DNA of 64,000 bases, taken from NCBI GenBank assembly GCA_019054805.1, contig JAHQIY010000010.1:2897501-2961500 (forward strand), in the 5' to 3' direction. Under the pieces are notes generated by a model. The model was not told the origin of the DNA. It worked only from the letters and a program-made list of their open reading frames with translations, and ran no database searches. Position 1 is the stretch's first letter; each line of letters opens with the position of its first letter. Position numbers and translations under genes: made by a program. Source of the DNA: Brachionus manjavacas. Lineage: Eukaryota; Rotifera; Eurotatoria; Ploima; Brachionidae. Positions 1 through 15,000 of the stretch are shown here, in pieces.

Positions 1-3000
1 GATGTGCACTCGGTCAGCTCGCTGCTCAAAATGTACTTCCGCGAGCTGCCCAATCCGCTACTCACCTATCAGCTGTACCACAAGTTTATAGTAAGTTGAA
101 ATTTTTTTTTTTTTTTTCTCTTAAATTTGAACTAATTTTTTATTGTAAATTTTATTTTTACTCGTTTTTTTTTTTCAAACAATTTTTAAGTCCATAGCCG
201 AAAGTTTGATGGTAAGTTTATGTGCTTTTAAATCGGTCTTTTTGTAATTTGTTTATCTAACTCTTCGAATAGAATAGTCTGCTTGTCTTTTGGTCAAAAT
301 TTTTTCTTCTCATTTTATATACAAGTTGAACATTAAATTTTCAATTTTTTATTTTAGACTTAAAAATTAATAGAGCATGAATTCGGATCTTGTAAAAAAA
401 TTTTTTTTTTTTCAAAAATAAAGCTATATTACCTACATTTTGATAGCAAAAAGTTAACTATTGAATCAGGTCTTTTAGGAGATCATTAAAGAAAGCGCGT
501 AAAAATTTTTTTTGTAAATATCTCCTGACCTAGGCAATCAAATCTGGTAATACTCGACAAACACGCGTAATTTAACACTAGAACAGAGTTGTTTTTAAGT
601 CACAAGTCTTAAGTCAAGTCAAGTCAATGACTTGACTTGGTTTTTTTTTTTTTTTTAAGTCAAGTCAATGACTTAAAAAAATTTTTTTTTTTTTAAGTCA
701 AGTCAATGACTTAAAATTTTTTTTTTTCTTAAGTCAAGTCAATGACTTAAAAATTTTTTTTCTTAAGTCAAGTCAATGACTTAAAAATTTTTAAGTTTAA
801 AAAATCGTTAAAAAAAAAGCGGCAAGTCAAAGTTACGGTCAACATTGTGGCGGGCGGTCATTTAGCCGTTCAGCTTGGCGGCCAGAATTTGGGACTGCGG
901 CGCTGAAAATAAAGATGCCAAAATATCATAAAAAATTAAAAAGTTAAGAAAATTAAATATGTTTATTAATTAAAAAAAAACCATAATTTTATTAAAAAAA
1001 AAAAAAACCAACGGCCAACAATCATCCACTACCAATAATCCTCAATTTTAATGAAATAAATAATTAAAAGTATTTCTAATCTAACTCATGACTTTGACTT
1101 AAAAAAAAAAAAAATTTTTTTAAGTCATTGACTTGACTTAAAAAAAAAAAAAAAATTTTAAGTCATGACTTTGACTTAAAAAAAAAAAATTTTAAGTCAT
1201 GACTTTGACTTAAAAAAAAAAAAAAATTTAAGTCAAGTCATGACTTTGACTTTAAAAAAAAAAAAAAATTTAAGTCATGACTTTGACTTAAAAAAAAAAA
1301 AATTTAAGTCAAGTCATAAATTTTAATTTTTACTTAAATTTTTGTGACTTAGACTTAAAACTGTGACTTAAAAACAAGTCTGCACTAGAAGCACCAAAAC
1401 GAGTCAAAATGACTTGTTTTAATAGAATCTAATGGATAAAAATGGATGATAATTTATTATTTGGATGAATCTATTCAAAACTTAATTTTAATTGAGTAAA
1501 AATAAAAATTTGACTAAAAAAAGTATCTTGCAAAAATTTTATCTTCTACTGAATTCATTCCTTTTTGAACCAATTTTTCGTCTTTCATGTAAAATACGCA
1601 AACTTTAATTTTTGCATTTTTAAATTTGCTTATCTCCGTTCAAGTATTAGGATTTAAGCCACCCTGAAGGCTCCTGAATCGCCTACTCTTATCTTGAAGA
1701 GGTTTTTGCTTCTGGATGCGATACTCTCTGTTGTTAAATTGTTCCAATTTTCAGTAACCCTATTCAGCAGAAAATGCTTTCTATAGACATTCTTGGTTAA
1801 CTGCTTTTCCAGACGGTGTTTGCTTCCGCGAACGCTACGCGCTGGTTCATCAACTGTATTAGAGCTCATCAACTTATTAGGGTTGTGCCAGTCCACTCTA
1901 CTTAGTCCAGTACTTATTTTGAAGCACTCAATTAAGTCACCTCTTTTTGAGTCTGCAAAAGTCCTTTATGATTTTTACCAGTTTAGTCGCTCGTCTTTGA
2001 ACTCTTTCAAGCGCTGCAATATCCTTTTTTTTCTAAGGATTCCACACTGCTATGGCGTATTCCAAGTGTGGTCTTACAAATGCAATATATAGTTTTCGAA
2101 ATGTCTGTAGGGTCCAACATTTGAAAGTTTTTTCAACATAGCGAGAACAGTGTTCGCTTTGTTGCCAGCATGAAAAACCTGAGTGTTCCATTTGAGATTG
2201 CTAGTAGTGATGATGCCTAGGTCCCGTTCTCTTTCAGTCTGATTAAGTGGTTTCCCTTTCATTTTCAAACTAATTGAAAAGTGCTTGTTATTGAACGCCA
2301 TGAATTTGCACTTATCGTCTTTGAACTCTATTTGCCATGTATTTTACCACTCAATCAGTTGATTTATGTCATTTTGTAGGTTGGTTAAATCCATTTGGTT
2401 TAGCTAAAAAGAAGTGGACTAATTACTGACCCTTAAGGAACTCCTGCTTTAATAGGGTATTGATCACCTTGATGATCATTTACGTTTACTCTAAAAGATC
2501 TTAAATGCAGAATAAATGAGATAAGGAGGTGAATTAATTCTAATTAGTCGTGTAATTAAGTTTTAAAAATCTTCTAAAAGACCAGTTGCTAGATTATTAA
2601 TGATGTCAGCATCTGAATTCTTTGGACATGTTAATAACAAAATTGTAAATATATTTCTCAATTAAGCATATTAGACATAAAGTAAATAAATAAAGCAAAA
2701 ACTATATAAAAAACAAAAAAATTTACAGAAATGATATTTTTTAAATAAACATGAGATATATTTTCTGCTCAGAAATTTTTCAATTTTTTTCTTTTTATTT
2801 GGAAAATATTAATACAGTCAAACTTGGATTATCCGTAGTTTTCAATTAAAAAAGGACAAAGTCCTGTAATCCAGGCTTCTTTTGGAAATTCTGTAAATTA
2901 ACTTTCTCGATATGCAATTCCTATGATGTGCTTGCACATGTAATGTTTAAACCACGATGGACCATCAAAACAACCATCCACCGAAGAATTTATTCATGTA

Positions 3001-6000
3001 GTCATAAAATTGACAATTATTAAAAAATTAATTTTTACTTGTATTTTTATTTTTTTAAACATTTTTTTTAATGACAAAATCCTTATTAATGACTTTAATT
3101 TAATAGACAAAAATTAAATTTAATTCACAATTATTTATTTTAAGTCACTAGTAAGCAAGTATTGACGAAAATATGATTAACAAAAAAACTAACTCACATT
3201 TCTCCAAATTAATTGACAGTTTTTCTTGGGTCTTATTTTTCGTGCTATAATAATTTAATTGTTTGCTATAAAAAAATAATGCTATAAGAATATTATTTTT
3301 ATTTTATTATTTTCTGCTATAATTCTTTATTTTTCTAGTATAATAAAAATACAAATGATATAAAAATAAAAAAAATAAAAAAAAAACAAAGAAAAAAAGG
3401 TCAACTATTTTCTTTTTGGTCTTTTATGAGTATTAGACCCGGTTGATTGATCTTTTGGTTTATTTTTTGAGCCAGCTGGTCTTCCTCTTTTTTTTGCAAC
3501 TACAATAGGATCAATATTTTCTTCATTATCTGATACTGTTACAACAAACTCATAGCTAGTTGATATATCTGTCATATTTTAGTCAGTTAAATTTTTATTT
3601 TAGGTAAGAAGCTTATGCATGTATCTTATATATAAAAATTTCTACTCAGCTTAATTTATCAATTAATTCAAGATTGAGACCAAAATTCACTAATTAGTTA
3701 ATGCTCAGTTAATATATTGTCATTACATATAATTTTATAGCATCGGTATTTTTATTTTATATCACAGGTATTATTTATTATATCAGATTGTGTCAATTAT
3801 ATATCAATTTTATTTTTTAGTTTATATCATTTTCGTTAATTTTTATATCATTTTATTTTTTTTTTTAGTATAGCAAAGAATTAAAATATTATAGCACGAA
3901 AAAATATAAGTCGTTTTTCTTTCGCCATAAAAAACTTACTAGAAATTCAGCTATTTATTATAAATGTTCAATACTTAAATACTTTGCACATGTCACATCC
4001 TACAATTTATCAATTTTAATTGTCTTTTTATTATATTTTAACTTAATTTAATTTTTCTTATATTTATTTTTTGTATTTTTATTTTTTTTAAACTTAAGGA
4101 GCTTTAGCTCGGCACAGATAAAACAAATAAAATAATAAATAAATTTTTTTTTGCTTGGCAATAATCGAATAGATTAAGTTGAAATTGACAGAAACGTTCA
4201 ATAATGTTGTAATAATTAAAAGAAAAAAAGAAAAGGGGTATTATTAATCGATCTCTTACATTACTTTAACGATCACTTAATAAAATAAATTATTTTATTT
4301 TTTCTATTTAAAATATTATTTATTCGGTTAATTTGATTAATTAACTGTCTCTAATAATAAATATTTATGTATCCTGAGTTTTTTTGTCACTAAATTTACT
4401 GAAGATGAGTATGATTATGATTAATATAGCTCTTAACTTAATTAATGAACAGTTGAAATTATCTCTTGATTTAATTTAATTATCTCCTGTGAGAGTTTTT
4501 TTTTTGTGGATATTTTTTTTCAAAATTTCAAAATTTCAAAAATGTCTAACCAACAATTGATACTCAACTCTTTACCAAGACATATGACTAGCTAGTTGTT
4601 CCTGTCCTTCCTTCTTTAAAGATCATATTTGTAAGCATCTTGTTAGCTTTGCTGCAAATATGAAACTTGTCAAAATACCAATCGAAGCTCAACAAGTTGT
4701 TATTGGACAAAAACCTAGAAGAGGTAGACCGTGTAAGTCTAAAAAGGCGCTTGAGTATCAATCAGAAGCAGATAAAGAAGAGAGAGTTGTCAGCTCAATC
4801 AAAGTTCTAAAGCGAAAGATAACAGAAGTAGAGGAAGAAATTCCACAAGAAACAGTTATACCAACAAAAAGAACAAAAAAACAATTGATAAGGAAGCTGA
4901 AAAAGTAGTGCACGCATCAACCAGCAGTGATATAAGTAAGAAAGTAGAAGCTCCACTAAAGAGAGGTAGAGGTAGACCAAGAAAAAACTTATAAGATATT
5001 ATTTTATTTGAAATTATTTGAAATTTTTTATAATTCTTTTTTTTTCAAATCAATTTAATAAATAAAAATAAGAGATACTTTAAGTAAAATTAGTTGCTGT
5101 TTTATTTAATTTAGGAGACAGATTAATAAATATAAGTATTAAGGGTATTTAGTAAAATAAGAGATAGAAAAATATTAGTGATCGATTAAATACCTCCCAA
5201 AAGAAAATTCAGTCGTAAAAATTCAAGAACACCTGTTATAAATAAAGCGATATTAATATAAAAGGATTTTGGTTATTCAATAAAGAAAAATTCACACAGA
5301 TTAACATTAAGATCATGGAATGGTCTGTAAAAAATTTTTTTTTTAATAAATGAAAGCAGTAAAGAATTTATTAGAAATAAACTTAAAAAATGATGATCGA
5401 TTTTTTAGAGCAAATTTTAAAAATTTAATCTTTTTTTGCTTATTTGCCTTAAAAAAAAGTTCGGATAATCGAGTGCAGAAAAATATGAGTATAAACTTTT
5501 TATATACCTAGTTTCTTACAATCCTTGCCTAAATTGACATTTGGTCTTTTAAAATTTTGACAAAAGCCAAAATTAAAAGAAGCTTTGCTTATTTTTATTC
5601 AATCGAACTATTCTATTAGAAAAATAGAGAAAAAATTAACAAAAATTGTTGAAAAGGAAATTTTTTTAAAAAAGTGTATTTTTTGTTCCAGAAATCGGCC
5701 AATATAGAAGACAAAATATTTGAGATACACGACGTGGTCCAGCAGCTTCCGCCGCCTCACTACCGCACACTGGCCTTTTTAATGAAGCACTTGCACAATC
5801 TGGCCGAGTTCTCAGGCGAGACCAACATGAACACCAAAAACTTGGCCATTGTCTGGGCTCCCAATTTGCTCAAGTCAAAAGAAATGGACTCCAAAGACTG
5901 CATGCAATATGACATGCTGCACAGCATAACGCTCCAAGCTAACATTGCCGAATTTCTAATCGCCAACGCGGACACTATTTTCAATGACAAATTTGCTTCG

Positions 6001-9000
6001 TTGGTGCGCCGCCGCGATCTCAACGGCAGCATCAAGTCAAACAACAGTTCCAAGAACTACAGACCAATTAGTGTATGCTACAACAACAAGTTGATCACGC
6101 TAGAAGAGGCCCAGGACAAATACAAACAGGTTGGACCAAGCGACATGCCAAAGTACCACACTGTAATTGAAATTCCCGAGTAAGCTTTTGAAATTTAAAA
6201 TGCCCCAAAAATTGATCGATTTTAATTGACTAGGAAGCCCAAAAGTAATTTTCTACGCTCTATGCTCTGCTTTAAAGACACTTTATCAAATAATAGTTTT
6301 TTCACTTGATCAGTTGATCAATAAAGAGTTTTCAGAAAAAATTCATTATTTTGAAAAATTTTTTTGCAGCAAAGTTTCTTCTAAAATTTGCAAAGATGTT
6401 TAAATTAACCCTAAAAAATCAACTTCTCTTTTTTTCAATACTTATTTATTAACAAAGAATTTTTAAGTGCAATTCAATGGAAAATTTAAAATTAAAATGC
6501 ATTCATCTATTTCTTAGCCTGAAGAAGCGACACAAGTCTACGAAACTGGTCGTTTTTCCTTTTTAAAAAAATAAAGATATTTCAAAAAAAATTAAAATAA
6601 ATCTAAAAAGATTTGAAGACACTATGTAAAAAATATTTAAAACAAATTGTGTAATTTTCAGCTCTTAAAATAAGTTAATTGAAGTATCTTCTTTTTTTAG
6701 TCGTGAATCTAAGTCATCTTTTTTATCTTCATAAACTTGATATTTTAAAATGCAAAGGTAGATCATGATTCTCTAATAAAAATTGTTTGTATTGGCACTG
6801 GTCTTAATTACCGCTTTTGATAACATGAATATACTGTTTACGGAAATATACGTAAAATTACGTAATTTTACGTATATTTACAAGGAAATTTTGTAAATAA
6901 TATTAAAAATAAAAATAATAGAAAAAAATATTATAATATTTCAATTTAGAAACGTATAACTAAATAGTGAGGTATTTTTTCAATTTTACTATTTTTTTAC
7001 TCTTTTTTACCATTTAAGAAAATTTCTAAGGTATAAAGTAAAATTTGTTAAATTTTTTTTTTTCAAATTCAATGTTTTTTTTTTAAATTTTTCAAATTTT
7101 TTGGCGTTTTTGTTTTTAAATTCACGTAATTTTATTAATTAATTACTTTTTTTTCTCTTAAAATGTCAAATCACTACTGTAGTTACAAAGGTTAATAAAT
7201 ACAAGGTAAATACCATATATGCGAAATATTATATATAATTTGGTAAGATTGTATTATCTTAGATCAAATGCACTTTGTAAAAAAATGTAATTTAATTAAA
7301 TTAAATTACATTTTACGAACAACAACGTACAACTACGTCATTTTTTTGAAAATCTCATAAAATGCTTGAATTGGAGAAAAAATGCGTTCATGAGCTTTTT
7401 TGTTTTTATTTATGGTCCTTTAAATTGAAAAAATAAGAAACATTAAGAGTTCAATATTTTTTATCATTTTTGCATAATTTAAATAAAATAAAATGTTTAT
7501 TAAGTTTATATGTAATATTTAGTAATTTTTGGTAAAAATTGTAAATTTTTGGACAAGAAATAATCAAAAATTTTTAAAAATGCTTTATTTTTTTTAAATT
7601 ATAATACAGTACTGATTTGTAACGTGGAATTTACGTTCGTAAATTAATCTAATTTACTTTGACCAAAAAATGGCCGAATTTATGTAAATTTTGGTAAATT
7701 TTCACTCAAAAAAAAATTCAGAGTTTCTATCGTTTTTTTGACAAAAAAAAAATCTACGGAAATTTACGGAAATTTTTACTTTTTTTCTTGTAAAAAATGG
7801 TAAAATTTTGTAAATTAAGATTATTTAATAAAAAAATCTCCATTTTTTTTTATCACGATTTTTATTACCTTTATTTTTATTAATTTATTCTCATTATCTT
7901 TTTTGAAAAAAAAATACCTTTTTTAAATGATTAATGTATGCTTGGCATTTAGCTGGTGTAAGTTTCTTTGAAACTCTAAAATTGCCTCAACTGCTTCCTC
8001 GTCATTTTGAATATTTCTCTTTCTCAAAAATTCTTTCAATTCATTCCAAATCATTTCGATAGGATTCAAATCTGATGACTTTGGAGGGGATTTTACCTAT
8101 TTAAATTTAATGAATTAATGTTGAAAAATAATGACATTAACTGGGTTTGATAAAAAAAATTCGAAGCTGTTTAATTTATCAAAAAAAAGCAATAGAAACT
8201 CGGAAATTTTTTTTGAGTGAAAATTTACCAAATTTTACATAAATTCGGCCATTTTTTGTCCAAAGTAAAGCCAAAATTCCACGTGACGAAACAGTACTGA
8301 AAATAAATAAATGTGAAATATAAATAAACTATCATCGTGACATAGAATTTAACTATTGATGTGGTGTTTATTACGATTACGTAAACGCATGACTACGTAA
8401 TCGAAGTCAAAGTAATTTTTGCTATTTTTCCATAACTAATCCAATGTATTAGGTAAGGGACAAGTTTCTTTATTATTTTGCACACTTTGTTCTGTTTTTT
8501 TGTACTGTACTTCAAAAAATTCAAATAGATGTGATCAAGTCATCAACAAAAAGTAGAGAGTATTCATTTTTTGTTTTATCTCTTTTAGGTTTATCATTGA
8601 TCGTGGTTTAGAGCTGCAAGTTCTAAGATTACTGCAGTTAATCGGCTTTTGCTAAAATGAATAAATAAATGAATAACTAGAGGTGTTGTAGAATTTTTAA
8701 ATTTTAAAAATTTACTAATTTATGCTTCATAGTTATCATTATTATTGTTTTTTAATTTAAATGATATCAGCAGTGCTGTTTTGACTTTTTATTTTTAAAT
8801 TTTTTCAAAATAATTAAGAATGTTAAAAATAAAAAAGATAAAAAAATTTAGTTTCAAATCATTTTTTGCATCATATCAAAAAAAAGGGTCAGGTATTCCT
8901 ACACCCTAAAAAAAAGCACTTACAACCTATATTTTAGTTTTTACAACCTTTGCTAAATTTTGTTTTTTTTAAGTTGTGAAGACTAAATTTTTGGTTGTAA

Positions 9001-12000
9001 ATACAATGCCGGAAATTAACTTGTCACATCATATCATCTGATATTATTTAATATCATTTTTTAAAACTTTATTCATATCAGCTGATATCAGCTATTATCA
9101 TTTGATGTAAGATAATATCAGGTGAATTAAAATTTGAATTTTTTTATGTAAAAATTTGTAAATAATTTTTTTTTCCTGATATCAAATGATATCAGATGAT
9201 ATGATGTGACAAGTTGATTTCCGGCACTGTCCTAAATTTACAATAATGCATAAATTAAAAAAAAATTTTAAATTACAATTTCAAAATGCCAAAAATTCTT
9301 CCTTCAAATCAAATTTTAAATATTGAAAAAAATATTTTGGTTCTGACGAAGACTCGATAATTGTTGATGAAGTGAATGCTAAAAAAAAACAAAAAAATTG
9401 TAAGAAAAAAAGAGGAAGACCAAAAAAAATTAAATAAAAAATAATTTTTTGAGTGTGTAATGACTTATAGATTGTATTAATAAAATTTTGATTAAAAAAG
9501 GTTTAGGATATTTTCATATGAAAGCTAATTTCAGGTTGTGGGAAGTGTTTTCTTCAAAAAAAATAAAGAATTTTCCAAGAGCAAATATCTTCGTAATCTT
9601 CAAAGAGTTTCCCAAATGAAGGCTTTTCATTTAAAATTACGAAATATCAAGTTGTCTTTTTTTTCTCAAAAATTTTTTTGCAATTTTATCATTAATATAA
9701 TATGTATATAAATTACTTTCAAAAATTTAGCATGGTTGTATTTGACAAATAATCAAAACCCGTTCGCCATGTTAAAAGATATGTTTACGACAATGGGCGA
9801 TGCTTCACATTTTTTTTTTTTTTTTTTTAAATAATAGTTAGGGGAGGACCCCGGGCAGTTTGGAATGGTAATTAACCTCCCTTTCAGCCCCGTGTTAGTA
9901 GTTTTGATAATTGAGAAAAAAGTGAACAAAATTTTGAAAATGATACAAGACAGAAAGTTTTTTTTTTTTTTTTTTTTTGATGCTTCACATTTAATTTAAA
10001 AAAAGTATTGAAAAAGACTTGACAACAGTCTTGACAACTTGACAACTTCCTATTTAAACTAAAGAGTGGCGCCTTTTCGATTGATTAAAGCGCTATTTTT
10101 TCTTTGAGATATTTTCCATAGGATCAGACTTGAAATTTATTTCCAAATTTGAATATTGAAATGAAAGAATATAAAAATTTTGATGATAATGTTAAAAAGT
10201 TTTATGACCGAAAGAATGAATTTATAGAATTATTAGTTAATTTAAAGCAATCTTTGATTAGTAAAAACAAAATTATTAGATTATTCTCGTTTCTATTTTA
10301 ATTTTTTTAAAAAAAATTGTCCAAAATTTTAAATGGTTTTATTACTATAATTACAGACTTGTTTTTAAGTCACAAGTCTTGAGTCAAGTCAATGACTTAA
10401 AATTTTTTTTTTGTGAAGTTTAGTCAAGTCAACTAATTTTCTGATTTTTAAACTAAAAAATAAATATGATTTTTATTTTAATCCAAAAAAAGTTTAGTTT
10501 TAAAATCAGAAAATTAGTTGACTCGACTAAACTTTACTAAAAAAATGAAAAAAATTTTTAAGACATTGGCTTTGACTTCCATTACGGGAACAAAACCGAC
10601 AAATTTTATATGTTGATTTTACGATAGCAAAAAAACATTCAAAGGAAAGAATAATAATTATATCCTTTTGTACTTTCTGTGCTAGCTGTTAAATAAAAAA
10701 GTTATAAAAAAATCAACGCTTGTCTTAAATCAAGGTAGACAAACAAAGCAGGGGAGATACGCGACTTGTTTATATATAATTTATCTTCTAAAAATTGTTT
10801 ACATTCATTAATTATTTTAGAACCCTACCAGCCACCAGTATTTCCAAGCTTTATTCTAAATTACTTTTCTCTCCAGTACTTTCCATGCCAATTGTTTGTG
10901 AATAAACAGATAATCCGAAAACTATTGTTTGACAGTTTTCCGCTCTACGGCTTTGACGATCAATTTTTTCTGTCTCACAATTTTCTCAACCAATTTCTAT
11001 TCTTGTCTAGATTGAAGAAAAAGAAAAAAAAAGACAAAAGTGTAAATATTCAGCATCCAATTCCGACTAATGTACATATTCAGCAACAATTTGATCAGCT
11101 ATCCGCTCAAATTCCGTCGTCGCAGTCGAGCCAATCGATTACGTCATCGCCCATTCCGATTCACAAGAACGCCGAGTGTCACGCGTCACCGGGCAGTCCG
11201 GCACTCAAGTCCCTCTTTCGGACGCTTCGAGTCGGCAGCCTGAAGCATCAACCGGGCTCGCCAGTCAATCAGCCAACCCTGCAAGAACAAACCGACATTC
11301 TCAACCAAAAGTCAGCCATCAATGCGTCCAGCATAGTTCGCACAGCTAGTACCAGCACATTCAAGCCTGCCTCGGTCCCGTCGCCAAACGAAACGAAGCC
11401 TGACTATCCCAACTGCATCAATCAGCTGCAATCGGCTGCGCAACTGGCTGTACAGTCGAGTTTGAGTTCGTTTACCGGGACTTTGTCATCACCCGCTAAT
11501 CAGTCGAGTAATGCGATAGTGATGAGAAATAACAGGCTCAATATGTCGCAGAACAGTATTAAGTCTAATATTGTCAGGGGATCGAAGCCGTGTATGTCAA
11601 CATTTAAGGAATTTCACAGCGAAAACAATTCCGATGGTGTAAAGTGTAAGATCTTTTATTTTATTTTTTTGTAGAATAAAAATTAGATTTTTTTTGTTCA
11701 ATTTATTGCGGAACATTTATATTCTTTAACTTAACTTTTGACTCAAGGCTTTTGTTTTCAATCTTTATCTTATATTTATTTTCACTAGATCCTAGCGTGA
11801 CATAATATAGAAAGACAAAATATAGAAAAAAAATTTCGAAAAAAAAAGAAATAAAGTTTTTTAGTACCTCAAATTTATTAAAATTTACCTCAAATTTAAT
11901 AAAAATTTTCTCAAATTTAATAAAAGACTATTTTTTATTAAAAAAGTAGCAAAATAAAAAAAAATATTCAAATAAAAAAAAGAAAGCAATTTCATTTTAA

Positions 12001-15000
12001 AACCGCAAAAAGTTAATACTCACCTCTAAAAATAAAAAAAATTAACAATAATCACAATAAAAATATATTTTCATAATTAAGCCACATTTTTCACATGTTT
12101 TAGATTCATTATTTTGAGTAGATTCTTGATTGAATGTTTTTTGTTTTTTTTGATTAATAGGCACAACTTCGGTTATATCATCATCATCATAAGAGATGCC
12201 TTTTGGATCTCCACCACCACCAACTGTATCAGATGGTTGTATTATTAGAGCTGGTTTATTTTTTCTGGTGCACCACGTTTACGATTCAGTTGAATTGGTA
12301 AATCCATAGCAGAATTTCAAATGCACATTTTTTTAGCCTTGCACAAACTGCAATTTGATGATTACACTTGTAATCCTTTTGCTAACAAGTACACGTTGTT
12401 TCTTTCCAATTATTTATTTTGATGGAAATACGATTTATACTAGATAAATGCTTTATCATAATATCAAATGTTGACTAACTTTTTGATGTCAATTTTTGCT
12501 CATATTCTTTGCATTCATTACGACTTAGATCAAAAAAAAGACCTTCTTTAGCAAAAAAAAAAATCTGATCCAGGTATCGATGTTTGTAATGTTTTGTTCA
12601 AGCAATTCCATCCATAGGCGTCATTCATGTTTTGTTTAGTGATATCGTATACTTTACCTTTACCACGCTTATTTTTAACAACAATTTCTTCTTCGTCATC
12701 TTGGGTATCGTCTATTTCGTTTTCCAATAATACTTACTCTAAGAGAGTATTTTCTTGATCCAAAGTCATTTTGAAGTTTTTTAATTTAATTTTATTTATT
12801 TGTTTTCTGTACCGAGCTAAAGCTCCTTCAGAATAAGTTAAAAATAAAATTAAAAAAAAATAAAAATAAAATTAAAGTTAATAAAATTAGATAAAAAAAA
12901 AGAATCAAAATAGAGTAAATAAGCTAAAAAAATGAAAGTTGAAAAGACATAAATTGGAAAAGATTGTTACATGTGGCATATGTTTAAATAGTTCAAGTTT
13001 CAGGAAAAAAGAAGAAATAGTAAGGTAGCAATTACACAATGGAGTTGGGTATTCAATATATCTTGATTCGAAACCTTCTTTGTATTCTTTCACCAGTCTT
13101 TCAACCAATGGAATAGAATGACTCAGTCCTGTCCCAAAATATTTCTCACTCAACTCAAAAAGACGATTCGAGACTGTTAGTAATTTTAGTTTATTAAAAG
13201 CTTCATGTTGCACGATGTTGGAGGGAGTATCATATTTTAACTTAAGGATAGATCTTACTGCTGTATTCTGAATTGCTTGTAGTTTTTTGATATTATTTTC
13301 TGAAAATAAATTCAAGCAAGGAAAAGAATGGTCTAAAATCGATCCGACTAAAGATTTATATAAATTTCCTAGTGTGTTTTGATTGAGATCCCATTTTTTG
13401 TTTGACAGTATCTTAATAATAATGAGCCTTTTGTTGCAGCGTTCTTTAATTTCGTCTACTAGTATATTAAAGTTTAACTTAGAATCAAATTTAATACCAA
13501 GAAACTTGATTTCTTGATTTAATTTCGATCAATTTTTTTCATATAAATTTTTGAGGCTGAAAATTAATTAATTAGATGGATTTTTAATTAATTAGAGAGG
13601 TTTTAATCAATTAGATAGACATTTATATAATTTGTTTGATTTTTTAATAAATAGGTATTTTTTTAACTAAAAGAGTTGGTTTCATTTTTTTTGACACTTT
13701 TATTAATATTTTGAGGTATTTTTTAACAAATTAGAGGTAACTTTTAACAAATGAGAGGTATCAAAAAACCGATAGCCAAAAAAAAAGACAATAAATAAAT
13801 AGTCTTTTTATTTTTTTCCAATTTTTTTAAAATTTTCAATATTTTTTTTTCTACATATAGTTCTAGTCTATATTTTGTCTTTCTATATTTGTCCGCCTCC
13901 CTCTGATGGTTCTCGGTTACAACTCAAAAAAATGAATAATTAATTAAATTATAACTTTATTAATAAATGGCCATTTCAAGCCTATACAAATAATAAAGAA
14001 AAAACAAATAGGGAAAAGAATTTGGTATAATAAAAAATTTAGTTTTAGATCATTTTTGTGTAAGATCTTAAAACATCTTAAAACATCACATCAAAAAAAA
14101 TTTGATCTCAAAGAAAAATTTGATCCTTTTTTTTGTCTCAAAGATCATGATTGTTCAACAGACAATTTTAATAGTCCATTTAAAAGCCATCTTTCAATTT
14201 CTTTCAGGTACTTATTATCTTTTTCAAAATAAAAAAAGTAGCCAGATCATTTGAATTTGAAATACAGTGCTGCTACGTTACCTTGAATTCACCATATTTT
14301 ACGTAAATTATGGTAATCTAAAAAAGGGTATTTTTCGTAAAATACCGATAATTATTGTAAAATTCAGTGAAAAAAAAATTTTCCAAAATTTCTCGAAAAA
14401 AACCGATTTTCATGAAAAAAAATTTTTTTTATGAATTTTTGAAAAAGGAAAAAAAAATTTGATTGAATTTTGTGACAAAAATTGACGTAAATTTCGGTAA
14501 ATTTTTGTAAAAAAAGAAAAAAATGGATTTTTTATTATTTCATTCAATTTTTTTTAAACAAATTATGAAATTTAATTTTTAAACATTATTCAAAATTAGA
14601 AACCCGGGGTGAAAAAAAATTCTTTAATAATTTAAATGGGCTTGTAATGAAAAATTCATAGTTTTTGAAAAAAAATTCGATTCTTCACAGAAAAAATAGA
14701 AAAAATTACTAAAATAATTGATTAATTTTTGGTGAGCTTACAAATTGAAAAATTAAACGAAAAAAATTTTTAATTTATTTCCATTTCCGACTCATCTTCA
14801 TCTTCATCTTCATAATCATCATCATCACCATCATCAACATTATCATCATCGTCAGCACCTAAATCGTCAATAATCATCTCTTCGCCTGAACTAAAACCAT
14901 TTACATCTTGTGCATCATATATATTTGTAAGAGAAAAATAAAAAAAAATACAAAGAAGTTCTTTTTATCCTAATTTTTGGTGTGTTCACACTTTTTACAA

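Noticed and set aside
590..1390. CRISPR-like or satellite array of AAGTCAAGTC units
   Set aside because: Eukaryotic context, spacers are only A/T runs, and the units lie in mirror order within a MITE with an 8-bp duplication.
10766..11010. Upstream extension of the RhoGAP exon at 11011
   Set aside because: Phe/Leu-rich translation of AT-rich intron; only the acceptor at 11010 gives the phase needed to follow the exon ending at 6179.
11799..13893. 9-bp target duplication for the MULE-type element
   Set aside because: The nine bases on each side (CCTAGCGT-like and CGCCTCCCT) do not match, so the borders stay approximate.
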